NCBI GenBank assembly: GCA_934130235.1
Contig: CAKOXU010000002.1
Location: 1 to 56,508, forward strand
Direction: 5' to 3'
DNA: 56,508 nt
Source: an uncultured Bacilli bacterium
GTDB lineage: Bacteria > Bacillota_I > Bacilli_A > RF39 > UBA660
Below are positions 17,364-24,349 of this stretch, in pieces (within the stretch, counting starts at the first letter, position 1; each line of letters starts with the position of its first letter). Under the pieces are notes generated by a model, which did not search any database, was not told the DNA's origin, and saw nothing but the letters and a program-made list of their open reading frames with translations. Made by a program: the position numbers and the translations under genes.

Positions 17364-18008
17364 CTAAACCTTTAATTTTTCTTTAATCTTTTTTTCTCTT
17401 CTAGAAACTTGTACTTGAGTTATTCCTAATAAAGAAGAGGTTTCACTTTGTGTATAATCATTCATATATCTATTTATAACTATTTGTCTGTCAATATCAT
17501 TTAATTTACTCATTTTTTCCTTTAAAATCAACAAATCATCAATATTATTTGATTCACCTATTACATCCAATAATGTATATGAGTTATCATTTGAAAAAGA
17601 TGAATCTAAACTTTTAATTTGATATGAGCTTGATACAGCTTCATCTACAAGCATAGGATCTATATTTAAATATAAAGCAATTTCATAATTAGTAGGTTCT
17701 TTCATCATCTTTTGACTTAATAAAATACGAACCTTCTCTATTTTTGATTTTAATCTTGTTATATCCCTACTTACCTTCATAGCTCTATCTTCGTTTACTA
17801 ATCTATACATTTCGCCATATATAGAAGTATATGCATAAGTAGTAAACTTACAATTAGAATCATTCTTATAATTCTTATAAGCTTTTATAAAACCTATACA
17901 TCCAGCTTGATATAAATCTTCTTTATATATATAATCTTTAAAATATTTAGTAATAATAGAATAGATTAAACCAGAATTTTCTGTAATTATTTTTTCTAAA
18001 TTATCCAT
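17364..18008 (-). CDS. Sigma-F/B/G-type RNA polymerase sigma factor
   Basis: A 214-residue sigma factor lacking region 1. Region 2 has LYQAGCIGFIKAYKNY and the -10 helix FTTYAYTSIYGEMYR; region 3 has VSRDITRLKSKIEK; region 4.2 has TQSETSSLLGITQVQVSR near residue 190, nearly identical in pattern to the sporulation factor SigF (QSEVAERLGISQVQVSR). It follows a SpoIIAA-like STAS gene by one base, as in a spoIIA operon, but the anti-sigma kinase gene SpoIIAB that normally sits between them is absent. It is probably an alternative factor for a sporulation-like or stress programme. SigB and SigG are close relatives, so the exact name is uncertain. Confidence 0.85.
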   Translation of the reverse strand: MDNLEKIITENSGLIYSIITKYFKDYIYKEDLYQAGCIGFIKAYKNYKNDSNCKFTTYAYTSIYGEMYRLVNEDRAMKVSRDITRLKSKIEKVRILLSQKMMKEPTNYEIALYLNIDPMLVDEAVSSSYQIKSLDSSFSNDNSYTLLDVIGESNNIDDLLILKEKMSKLNDIDRQIVINRYMNDYTQSETSSLLGITQVQVSRREKKIKEKLKV

Positions 18009-18009
18009 A

Positions 18010-18357
18010 TTAATTCAAATTAAGTAGCTTAATAGCACTTAATTCATCCTCTATTTCATATACATAATTAATTAATCTACTCTTTTTTAAATAATTACTT
18101 ATATTCTCATTATTACCACATAAATAATTTCTACCATTATTTATTTTGCACAATTCATAATTATATAAAATAGCATTTATTCCCTTAAAATCAATTGATT
18201 TTAGGTATTTAAGATTATATACAATATTTATTATCCCTGTTTTCTTTATAACATCCGTTACTTTTTTGTTAAAAACATCAACACTATCTTTGTTAAGTTC
18301 GCCTTTTAATCTTACAAATAATATTCCCTTTCTAAACTCAGTATTAACTTTAAGCAT
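18010..18357 (-). CDS. SpoIIAA-like STAS protein lacking the phosphoserine
   Basis: A 115-residue single STAS domain. It aligns along its length with SpoIIAA: VRLKGELNKDSVD at residues 15-27, IVYNLKYLKSIDFKGINAIL at about 44-63, and a C-terminal LINYVYEI block. SpoIIAA is an anti-anti-sigma factor switched by phosphorylation of the serine in its DSSG motif. Here that motif reads DFKG, so the phosphorylated serine is a phenylalanine. With no SpoIIAB next to it, a classic partner switch cannot work as known. It may bind another anti-sigma factor constitutively or have a new partner. Confidence 0.8.
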   Translation of the reverse strand: MLKVNTEFRKGILFVRLKGELNKDSVDVFNKKVTDVIKKTGIINIVYNLKYLKSIDFKGINAILYNYELCKINNGRNYLCGNNENISNYLKKSRLINYVYEIEDELSAIKLLNLN

Positions 18358-18410
18358 ATGTTCACCTTCCTATATAATTTACCACAGGTTTAGATAAACT
18401 TATACAATAT

Positions 18411-18420
18411 CGACAAAAGT
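18411..18420 (-). promoter_or_regulatory. Spo0A-box-like site upstream of the STAS-sigma operon
   Basis: On the minus strand the bases read ACTTTTGTCGATATTG, matching the Spo0A box TTTTGTCGAA except at the last base. It lies about 55 bp upstream of the STAS start, a position from which Spo0A activates spoIIA in Bacillus. A single imperfect match in AT-rich DNA is only suggestive. Confidence 0.35.
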
Positions 18421-18431
18421 AGAATTATTTT

Positions 18432-18668
18432 TTATTTATCATTTATTAAAAACAGATATTCTTCTATTTGATTTTTATTATTTTTTTTAAAATTAGATAT
18501 AAATTTTCTTCTTACTTGTTTCATTTCATTTTCTAGTTTTTCAATACTATCTTTGTTGTTCTCTTTTTTATATTTTTCTAATTTACTTTTTAATGATGAA
18601 TAATACACGAGTTCTTTATACATTTCGTCAGTCATATTAAATTTTAAAAAATTTAAATCTTTACTCAT
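18432..18668 (-). CDS. Small unknown coiled-coil protein
   Basis: A 78-residue, lysine- and glutamate-rich protein predicted to be almost entirely helical (residues about 12-72), with no cysteine, signal or catalytic motif. I do not recognise a family. It has a good ribosome site (AGGAGT) and its own promoter (TTGACT, 17 bp, TAAAAT), so it is likely real. It lies directly upstream of the STAS-sigma pair in the same direction, and a partner or regulator role there is possible but unproven. Confidence 0.6.
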   Translation of the reverse strand: MSKDLNFLKFNMTDEMYKELVYYSSLKSKLEKYKKENNKDSIEKLENEMKQVRRKFISNFKKNNKNQIEEYLFLINDK

Positions 18669-18707
18669 AGTACTCCTTTCATTTTTATGTCTCCCTTTTA
18701 CAAATTA

Positions 18708-18736
18708 ATTTTATTATATATAATCTTCTAAGTCAA
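18708..18736 (-). promoter_or_regulatory. Promoter of the small coiled-coil gene
   Basis: -35 TTGACT (18731-18736), 17-bp spacer and -10 TAAAAT (18708-18713) on the minus strand, about 40 bp before the ATG. Confidence 0.6.
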
Positions 18737-18796
18737 TCTACTTCATCAACTTTTCATAATATTAGATTTCATTGTAATACTTTATTTACACCAAAT

Positions 18797-18819
18797 TAAA
18801 AAACTGCACATTATGCAGT
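18797..18819 (-). terminator. Terminator of the unknown two-gene operon
   Basis: Stem ACTGCA / TGCAGT with a 5-6 nt loop followed by six T residues on the minus strand, overlapping the stop at 18811. Confidence 0.8.
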
Positions 18820-19164
18820 CTTTCTCAATTTACTATGTATATCAGTGTTAACACGTGAAATGAGTGCAACATCAATACTTTCCTTAGCTCTATTGGCTGC
18901 TAAAGGCAAATTTTTATGTGGACTATCAAAATAATTATTACAATTACTAGTAGTAAATTGTGAATAATAGTCATTGTAAAATGCTTCAGCCTCTTCTTCT
19001 TTTACTTTTCCTTTTGCTACTAACTTAGAATACAATTCCGAAATATCAGTAATAATATTAGAAAACTCATCTGATACCCAAGCAGAAGTTCCTTTAGTAA
19101 CATTTAATCTATTAGTTCTATTTAGAATTGAATCAGTTTTTGTACTTGTTAATTCTCTAGACAT
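18811..19164 (-). CDS. Unknown protein, partner of the 19164-19703 gene
   Basis: A 117-residue soluble protein, mostly helical, with a middle acidic patch (KGKVKEEEAEAFYNDYY) and no recognised motif. It begins at the base where the upstream gene ends, so the two are translationally coupled and probably act together. There is no signal peptide or membrane helix. Family not recognised. Confidence 0.6.
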   Translation of the reverse strand: MSRELTSTKTDSILNRTNRLNVTKGTSAWVSDEFSNIITDISELYSKLVAKGKVKEEEAEAFYNDYYSQFTTSNCNNYFDSPHKNLPLAANRAKESIDVALISRVNTDIHSKLRKTA

Positions 19165-19703
19165 TATAATCCTACCTCCACATCTAGCATAGCCTTAATA
19201 ATACTTCTTCCATCATTCGTAAAATATGAATTAAACATAGTATCTTTACCAACTATATGACTTAAAAGATTAGCTATAAAAACCTCTTCCTCTAAATCAG
19301 ATGTCCCTTCATTTCCAATAACATAATTAGCTAAAATCTCAGTATAAGCTAAATTAAGCGCTCTTAATCTTTCATCTGAATTAAAACCTGTATATGTATT
19401 AGTACTAGTAGCCATTTCTAATAATACTTTCATAAAAATATGGTCCGGATCATAATTACCTTCTAATTTATTCGCATCTATATAGGCAATATTTCTATAA
19501 ACATCATAGTAGTATATACCTTTTCTTTCGAATTTACTTAGTTTCCCTAATTTTAATGTTTTAAGTGATTTAGTTAGCTTGTTAATGTCAACTTCTTTTA
19601 TTTTAGATTGAAGTTTCAATACCAAACTATATAGTCTTTCTTTTATCTCTGTTGAAAGATAAGGATTACTTTGTAAAGCCTGTTTTATCTCTAAATCGCT
19701 CAT
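19164..19703 (-). CDS. Unknown helical protein, first gene of a two-gene operon
   Basis: A 179-residue protein with an N-terminal helical region (residues 1-55) and a C-terminal part containing LRALNLAYTEILANYVIG. I do not recognise a family. The reading frame is well supported: promoter with an extended -10 TGCTATAAT at 19722-19727, ribosome site GGGTGAT, and ATG. It lies between clpC and a sigma-F-like operon, which gives no clear functional clue. Confidence 0.6.
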   Translation of the reverse strand: MSDLEIKQALQSNPYLSTEIKERLYSLVLKLQSKIKEVDINKLTKSLKTLKLGKLSKFERKGIYYYDVYRNIAYIDANKLEGNYDPDHIFMKVLLEMATSTNTYTGFNSDERLRALNLAYTEILANYVIGNEGTSDLEEEVFIANLLSHIVGKDTMFNSYFTNDGRSIIKAMLDVEVGL

Positions 19704-19721
19704 ATAATCACCCTATAAAAT

Positions 19722-19727
19722 ATTATA
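19722..19727 (-). promoter_or_regulatory. Extended -10 promoter of the unknown two-gene operon
   Basis: TGCTATAAT lies about 20 bp upstream of the ATG at 19703. Confidence 0.55.
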
Positions 19728-19756
19728 GCATAATTTAATAAAAAGCGAAACATTTT

Positions 19757-22042
19757 TTAACTAAAACATTTATTATTTATATTTTTAATATATACACTAT
19801 ATTCATTATTTAATAATTTATCTATAACTATATTTTCAATATTATTTTTTATTATCTTATCTATTTTTCTGGCTCCATATTCGTTATAGTTAGATAAATT
19901 TAATATATCTTTTTTTGTTTCATTAGAAATTCTTATATTTACACTTTTATACTTTTCTTTTAACTGTTTTAGCTTATTATTAATTATATTAAGCATATCT
20001 TTTTCTGTTAATGTTTTAAATTCTAATATAGAATCTATTCTATTTACAAACGGTATTGAGAAGAACTCTTTTAATTCTGTTTTTGTATTTGTACTATTGA
20101 ATCCTATACTCTTAGTTAAATATCCTATATTGGATGTCATAATTATTATACAATTATTAAAGTATATATCTTCTCCTTTAGCATCTTTTACTTTTCCATC
20201 TTCTAATATTTGATATAATAAATCAATAACGGTACTATTAGCTTTTTCTATCTCATCTAATATTATTACAGAAAAAGGATTGTCTTTTACGCATTCAAAT
20301 ACATTTTTTGAATCATTATAACCTACATATCCGGCTGGTGATCCTATTAGTTTACTAATAGAATGAGCCTCTGTATACTCACTCATATCTAGTTTTATTA
20401 TATTATTAAAAATACTTTTACCAAATTGCTGCGCTAAAAATGTTTTCCCGACTCCACTAGGTCCTTGAAAAAGTATACAATAACATCCATTATTATCAGT
20501 AAAACCTAATTTAATTCTTTTTATTACATTCATTAATTTATCTATATTTTTATCATGACCAATAACTGTTTTTTTTAAGTTTTTTTCTATTTTTAGTATT
20601 TCATTACTATTATAATCTTCTAGCTGAAATATAGGTACATTACATTTTCTGCTAACTATCTCAATTATATCATCTTTTTTTACCTCGTTTTTTATATTAT
20701 TTTTATTTAATTCTATTTTATTTAACTTATCTGTAAGTATATTTTCTTCTCTTTTATATTCAGTTGCCTGATCATATAAAGAATTCATTATACAATCTTT
20801 TTTTAATTTTTTTAATTCATTTATCTTATTTAATATATTATAGTATTTTTTTTCTATTTTAGATTGTTTCAATGATACGTGAGCACATACTTCATCTAAT
20901 ATATCTATACTTTTATCAGGCTGATATCTATTATGAATATATTTATTTGAAAGTTCTATTATATAATCTAGCATTTCATTTGAAATAGATATTTTGTGAT
21001 ATGCTGAATAGGTAGAAACTAATTTATATAATATTTCTTTTAATACAGCATTATTAGGTTCTTGTATCTCTACCTTTTGAAATCTTCTATCAAGCGCTTT
21101 ATCTTCTTCTATACTTTTTTTATATTCTAAAGTAGTAGTAGCTCCAATACATCTTAACTTGTTACGTGCTAAAGCAGGTTTAAATATATTTGATGCATCA
21201 ATAGCACCCTCTGCTCCTCCGGCACCTACTAATGTATGAATTTCATCTATAAACAATATAATATCGTCATTTTCTTCACACTCTTTAAGTAATTTATTTA
21301 CTCTTTCTTCAAATTCGCCTCTATATTTAGTTCCTGATACTAATTGTGAAACATCTAAACTAATTATTTTTTTACCTCTTAATTTATATGGAACTTTACC
21401 AATAGATATTAGCTTACTTAAATTTTCTACAATAGCTGTTTTTCCTACACCCGCTTCTCCTATAAGTATTGGATTATTTTTCTTTCTTCTACATAATATT
21501 TCAATTATTTGTTTAACTTCTTCATCTCTACCTATTACTGGATCCATATCTGAACATTTTTTAATAAGATTATCACCTATTTCTTCAACTAATAGTTTCT
21601 TATTTTTACTCTTTTTTATATTAGGTATTTTTACAAAAGCGTGATACAGGTCTTCTAAATCTATATCCATACCTAAAAGAAGTCTGATTGCTACTCCTTC
21701 TCCTTCTTCAAGTAAACTAATTATTACATGATTAAGAGTTATTAAACCATTATTGTTTTCTTTGCTGTCTAAATAAGCGTTTTCTATTACTCTTTTTAAT
21801 AAAGGCGTATATAAAAAGCAAGAGCTTTCTATCTTACCAATTCCTATTACACGAATTATTTCTTCTTTAAAATTTTTATATGTAATATCATATTTATTTA
21901 AGGTATCACTAACAGTGTTTTTAAATTTTAAGAGCGCTAAAAGAAGGTGCTCACTTCCTACATATGGATGATTTAAAGCTTTCATCTCCTCTTTTGCTCT
22001 TATTAATACTTTTTTTACATCTTCAGTAAAATTATTATACAT
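19757..22042 (-). CDS. clpC: ClpC-type AAA+ protease ATPase
   Basis: A 761-residue Hsp100 unfoldase. An N-terminal Clp-N repeat domain (about 1-140) is followed by AAA-1 with GEAGVGKTA and the IDEIHTLVGAGGAEGA Walker B/sensor region. A middle insertion of about 50-60 residues with a UVR-like helix (YDQATEYKREENIL) comes next, then AAA-2 with GPSGVGKTF and IILDEIEKA. The short middle domain indicates ClpC and not ClpB. It feeds substrates to ClpP. The start is the ATG at 22042 behind AGGAGG (22048-22053); an upstream in-frame ATG at 22078 has no such site. The usual ctsR/mcsAB neighbours are absent; a Cse60-like gene precedes it instead. Confidence 0.9.
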   Translation of the reverse strand: MYNNFTEDVKKVLIRAKEEMKALNHPYVGSEHLLLALLKFKNTVSDTLNKYDITYKNFKEEIIRVIGIGKIESSCFLYTPLLKRVIENAYLDSKENNNGLITLNHVIISLLEEGEGVAIRLLLGMDIDLEDLYHAFVKIPNIKKSKNKKLLVEEIGDNLIKKCSDMDPVIGRDEEVKQIIEILCRRKKNNPILIGEAGVGKTAIVENLSKLISIGKVPYKLRGKKIISLDVSQLVSGTKYRGEFEERVNKLLKECEENDDIILFIDEIHTLVGAGGAEGAIDASNIFKPALARNKLRCIGATTTLEYKKSIEEDKALDRRFQKVEIQEPNNAVLKEILYKLVSTYSAYHKISISNEMLDYIIELSNKYIHNRYQPDKSIDILDEVCAHVSLKQSKIEKKYYNILNKINELKKLKKDCIMNSLYDQATEYKREENILTDKLNKIELNKNNIKNEVKKDDIIEIVSRKCNVPIFQLEDYNSNEILKIEKNLKKTVIGHDKNIDKLMNVIKRIKLGFTDNNGCYCILFQGPSGVGKTFLAQQFGKSIFNNIIKLDMSEYTEAHSISKLIGSPAGYVGYNDSKNVFECVKDNPFSVIILDEIEKANSTVIDLLYQILEDGKVKDAKGEDIYFNNCIIIMTSNIGYLTKSIGFNSTNTKTELKEFFSIPFVNRIDSILEFKTLTEKDMLNIINNKLKQLKEKYKSVNIRISNETKKDILNLSNYNEYGARKIDKIIKNNIENIVIDKLLNNEYSVYIKNINNKCFS

Positions 22043-22092
22043 ATTCTCCTCCTCTATTATTCTATGAATATAATGCATTAAATAATTTATAT

Positions 22093-22263
22093 TTATTCAT
22101 CATATATTATCATTGCACTAAAACAGTATAGTTGTTCATCTCCCATTACTGATATAGCTACTTGGTATTTAATATCTATAATTTCAATATCATCATTTAA
22201 AAAATTATTAATACTTTTTTCTAAGTCAAGTTCATGAGATTCATCAAATACTTTTACACGCAT
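22093..22263 (-). CDS. Cse60-like sporulation-associated small protein
   Basis: A 56-residue protein beginning MRVKVFDESHELDLEKSIN and ending with a YCFSAMIIYDE segment. The pattern VKVFDE, then a helix, then IxDIKYxVxxS and FSAMIIY matches my recollection of the small Bacillus protein Cse60 (sporulation family). It reads cleanly from ATG to TAA with a GGTGAT ribosome site, 50 bp upstream of clpC and probably cotranscribed with it. The function of the family is unknown. Its ribosome site lies inside a terminator-like hairpin. Confidence 0.7.
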   Translation of the reverse strand: MRVKVFDESHELDLEKSINNFLNDDIEIIDIKYQVAISVMGDEQLYCFSAMIIYDE

Positions 22264-22266
22264 AAA

Positions 22267-22299
22267 AAATCACCACTATTATTATAATAGTCGTGATTT
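22267..22299 (-). terminator. Hairpin between the M23 gene and the Cse60-like gene
   Basis: A 15-bp stem with one mismatch (AAATCACGACTATTA / TAATAGTGGTGATTT, 3-nt loop) followed by T residues on the minus strand. It works as a terminator for the M23 gene, and its 3' arm contains the GGTGAT ribosome site of the next gene. Confidence 0.75.
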
Positions 22300-22302
22300 A
22301 TA

Positions 22303-22313
22303 ACTTTTGTCGA
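22303..22313 (+). promoter_or_regulatory. Spo0A-box-like site near the Cse60-like gene
   Basis: CTTTTGTCGAT, the same variant as upstream of the STAS gene (shared ACTTTTGTCGAT), lies about 40 bp upstream of the Cse60-like start and just after the M23 stop. A one-base mismatch to the Spo0A box makes it a weak candidate. Confidence 0.3.
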
Positions 22314-22314
22314 T

Positions 22315-23526
22315 TTATCTTCCAGAGAAAGGTACATCGGTTGCTGGGAAGTTTATAACATCTCTTGGATTAAATGATCTAGATCTAAAATCTGAATACC
22401 AGAAATAATCTGTCATATATAATCCGGTTGCTATTTGAAGATGAAGATGTGCTCCAGTTGAACAACTAGTTGAATCCCACCATTCAATTGCATGAACTCC
22501 ACCAGAAGAACCTATTTGTGTATTATGAGTAACATATTGTCCTACTTTAACTAATATTGGGTCAGCTAAATGGAAATATGCAGACGTATATGTTTTTCCA
22601 TTTACTTTATGAGCTATATAAACCATGTTTCCACCACAACTTTGTCTAGGTTTAATAGAAACAACAGTTCCGTCAGCTACTGAATATACAGGTGTACCAT
22701 GAGGTATACTAAAGTCCACGCCATCATGGAAAGCACCATATTTTTTTGTATATCCATACTCAAAGTTTAATGCTCCTTTTGATATAGGTCTATAGAATCC
22801 TGCAGCTGATGGTAAATAACCAGCGCCCTGAGATTTATTATATCTATTTACACAAGTCGTAAGCTGTTCATTTAATGAACATTTATATGTATTTTGATAA
22901 GTATTTACTTGTTTTTTCAAATCACTTATTTCAGATTTGATATCTATAGCTTCTTCAGTTATTTTAGATAAATTATCACCTAAAGATGCAAGCTCTGTAG
23001 AGAGTTGTCCTTCTAAATTGTCTAATGAAACTTCTTTAGAAGCCAATTCTTTTACTTTTCTTTTATTCTCTTCTATTAGCTTATTATATTTATCAATAGT
23101 ATTTTTTCTATACTCACTTAATTGCTCTGCAACTGCAAGCCTATAAATAAAATCTGTAAAACTAGTTGCACTAAACATATACTCTAAATATACAGAATTA
23201 GAACTTGATAATTGGTAGTAATTTACAATAGTCTTAATTTCCTTCTGCATCTTTTCTATATCCTTAGCAAGTTCATCTAATTCGTCATTTATTTTAATAA
23301 TATCTTTTTGAACTTGTTCTTTTTCCGCAGAAAGAGATACTATTTTTTTTCTAGTTTGCTCTATTTCTCCCTCTGTTTGTTCTTTTTGATTCTGATTAGC
23401 AGTATATTTTGCCTCAGTATCACTCAACTCTTTTTTTAACTCATCAAGAGTTTTAGCACTTGCATTTATTCCCGTAAACATACAAAGTATCATAATAATT
23501 AAAAAAATTCTTTTATATATTTTCAT
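22315..23526 (-). CDS. Secreted coiled-coil M23 murein hydrolase (EnvC/PcsB-like layout)
   Basis: A 403-residue protein with a signal peptide (residues 1-24, cut near NASAK). A long coiled coil follows (about 27-215), then a C-terminal M23 domain (about 255-385). The zinc ligands are present: H and D in HDGVDFSIPHG, and HxH in HLHLQI. The motif TSAYFHL also fits the family. The layout matches cell-division hydrolases or hydrolase activators regulated through FtsEX. It should act on peptidoglycan outside the membrane. The stop is three bases before the next site, with a terminator hairpin at 22267-22299. Confidence 0.88.
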   Translation of the reverse strand: MKIYKRIFLIIMILCMFTGINASAKTLDELKKELSDTEAKYTANQNQKEQTEGEIEQTRKKIVSLSAEKEQVQKDIIKINDELDELAKDIEKMQKEIKTIVNYYQLSSSNSVYLEYMFSATSFTDFIYRLAVAEQLSEYRKNTIDKYNKLIEENKRKVKELASKEVSLDNLEGQLSTELASLGDNLSKITEEAIDIKSEISDLKKQVNTYQNTYKCSLNEQLTTCVNRYNKSQGAGYLPSAAGFYRPISKGALNFEYGYTKKYGAFHDGVDFSIPHGTPVYSVADGTVVSIKPRQSCGGNMVYIAHKVNGKTYTSAYFHLADPILVKVGQYVTHNTQIGSSGGVHAIEWWDSTSCSTGAHLHLQIATGLYMTDYFWYSDFRSRSFNPRDVINFPATDVPFSGR

Positions 23527-23528
23527 AA

Positions 23529-24164
23529 CTACTTATTCATTTCCTTCCTAATTCTCTTATAATCAACGCAATATTTAGATACTAAATTCCAAAAGTCTTT
23601 AGAATGATTAAAATAAAGAATATGTGATAATTCATGAACAATAACATAATCTATTTTCTCAATATCAAACTCAATAAGTCTTGAATTAAGTGTTATTGTA
23701 TGATTTACTCTATTGTATACTCCCCATCTTGTTTTCATATTTCTTATACGTAAAAGTGGAGATTTTATGTTTTCGTTAAAATGATTATAAACATATACAT
23801 ATCTTTCATCAAATATTCTTATTATCTCTTTTTTTAACCATTTATCTAACATAGTCTTATCTTTACATATTATAGTACTACCATTAATACATACATTATC
23901 TACATTAGACATCTCAATTATATCATAGGAATTTCCTAAATAAAAGAATTTTTCCTTCTTTTTATTTTCATTTTGCACTTTTTCAATCATTTTTCGTAAA
24001 GAGCTTTCATTATCATTAAGTATACTTAAAATTTTCTTATTAGTAGTTAAATAATTACAAGTAACATAAATGTTCATATCATCTTTAACTCTAATATACA
24101 AATTTTTATTATTTTTTTTTGTAATTATAACGTTATATGTTTGATTATCTAATTCATACTGCAT
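23529..24164 (-). CDS. YgjP-like (DUF45/SprT-type) zinc metalloprotease
   Basis: A 211-residue protein with HELSH in DYVIVHELSHILYFNHS near residue 178, followed by KDFWNLVSKY. This HExxH-x7-H arrangement defines the YgjP-like M48 metal-dependent family. It is cytosolic with no signal peptide; the substrate is unknown. Its own promoter (TTGATA, 17 bp, TATAAT) leaves a short leader. It ends three bases before the M23 gene start, so the two are cotranscribed. Confidence 0.85.
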   Translation of the reverse strand: MQYELDNQTYNVIITKKNNKNLYIRVKDDMNIYVTCNYLTTNKKILSILNDNESSLRKMIEKVQNENKKKEKFFYLGNSYDIIEMSNVDNVCINGSTIICKDKTMLDKWLKKEIIRIFDERYVYVYNHFNENIKSPLLRIRNMKTRWGVYNRVNHTITLNSRLIEFDIEKIDYVIVHELSHILYFNHSKDFWNLVSKYCVDYKRIRKEMNK

Positions 24165-24179
24165 ATTTTCACCTATTTA

Positions 24180-24208
24180 ATTATATCATTATTAATAATT
24201 ATTATCAA
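24180..24208 (-). promoter_or_regulatory. Promoter of the YgjP-M23 operon
   Basis: -35 TTGATA (24203-24208), 17-bp spacer and -10 TATAAT (24180-24185) with TGA before it (extended). The ATG at 24164 follows closely. Confidence 0.85.
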
Positions 24209-24211
24209 ACA

Positions 24212-24277
24212 AAAAGAAAAAGCCATAAGGCTTCTCTGTAGTAAGGAGTGTTTACTCAAGGTTTTTCAACCTTGTGT
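24212..24277 (-). ncRNA. Candidate small RNA between mraY and the ygjP-like gene
   Basis: After a TATAAT (24282-24287) the minus strand carries a 7-bp hairpin CAAGGTT-GAAA-AACCTTG (a GNRA loop), a short GAGT/ACTC stem, and a terminator hairpin AAGCC/GGCTT followed by TTTTTC. mraY already has its own terminator at 24322-24349, so this would be a separate transcript of about 65 nt. The -35 is poor, and I recognise no known RNA family. Confidence 0.35.
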
Positions 24278-24321
24278 ATTCATTATAATGTATAAATGTG
24301 TAGTATTTGTGAAAAAGAAAT

Positions 24322-24349
24322 GAAAAAAAAGAGTATTAATACCATACTC
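24322..24349 (-). terminator. Terminator of mraY
   Basis: Stem GAGTAT / ATACTC overlaps the mraY stop and is followed by eight T residues on the minus strand. Confidence 0.8.
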
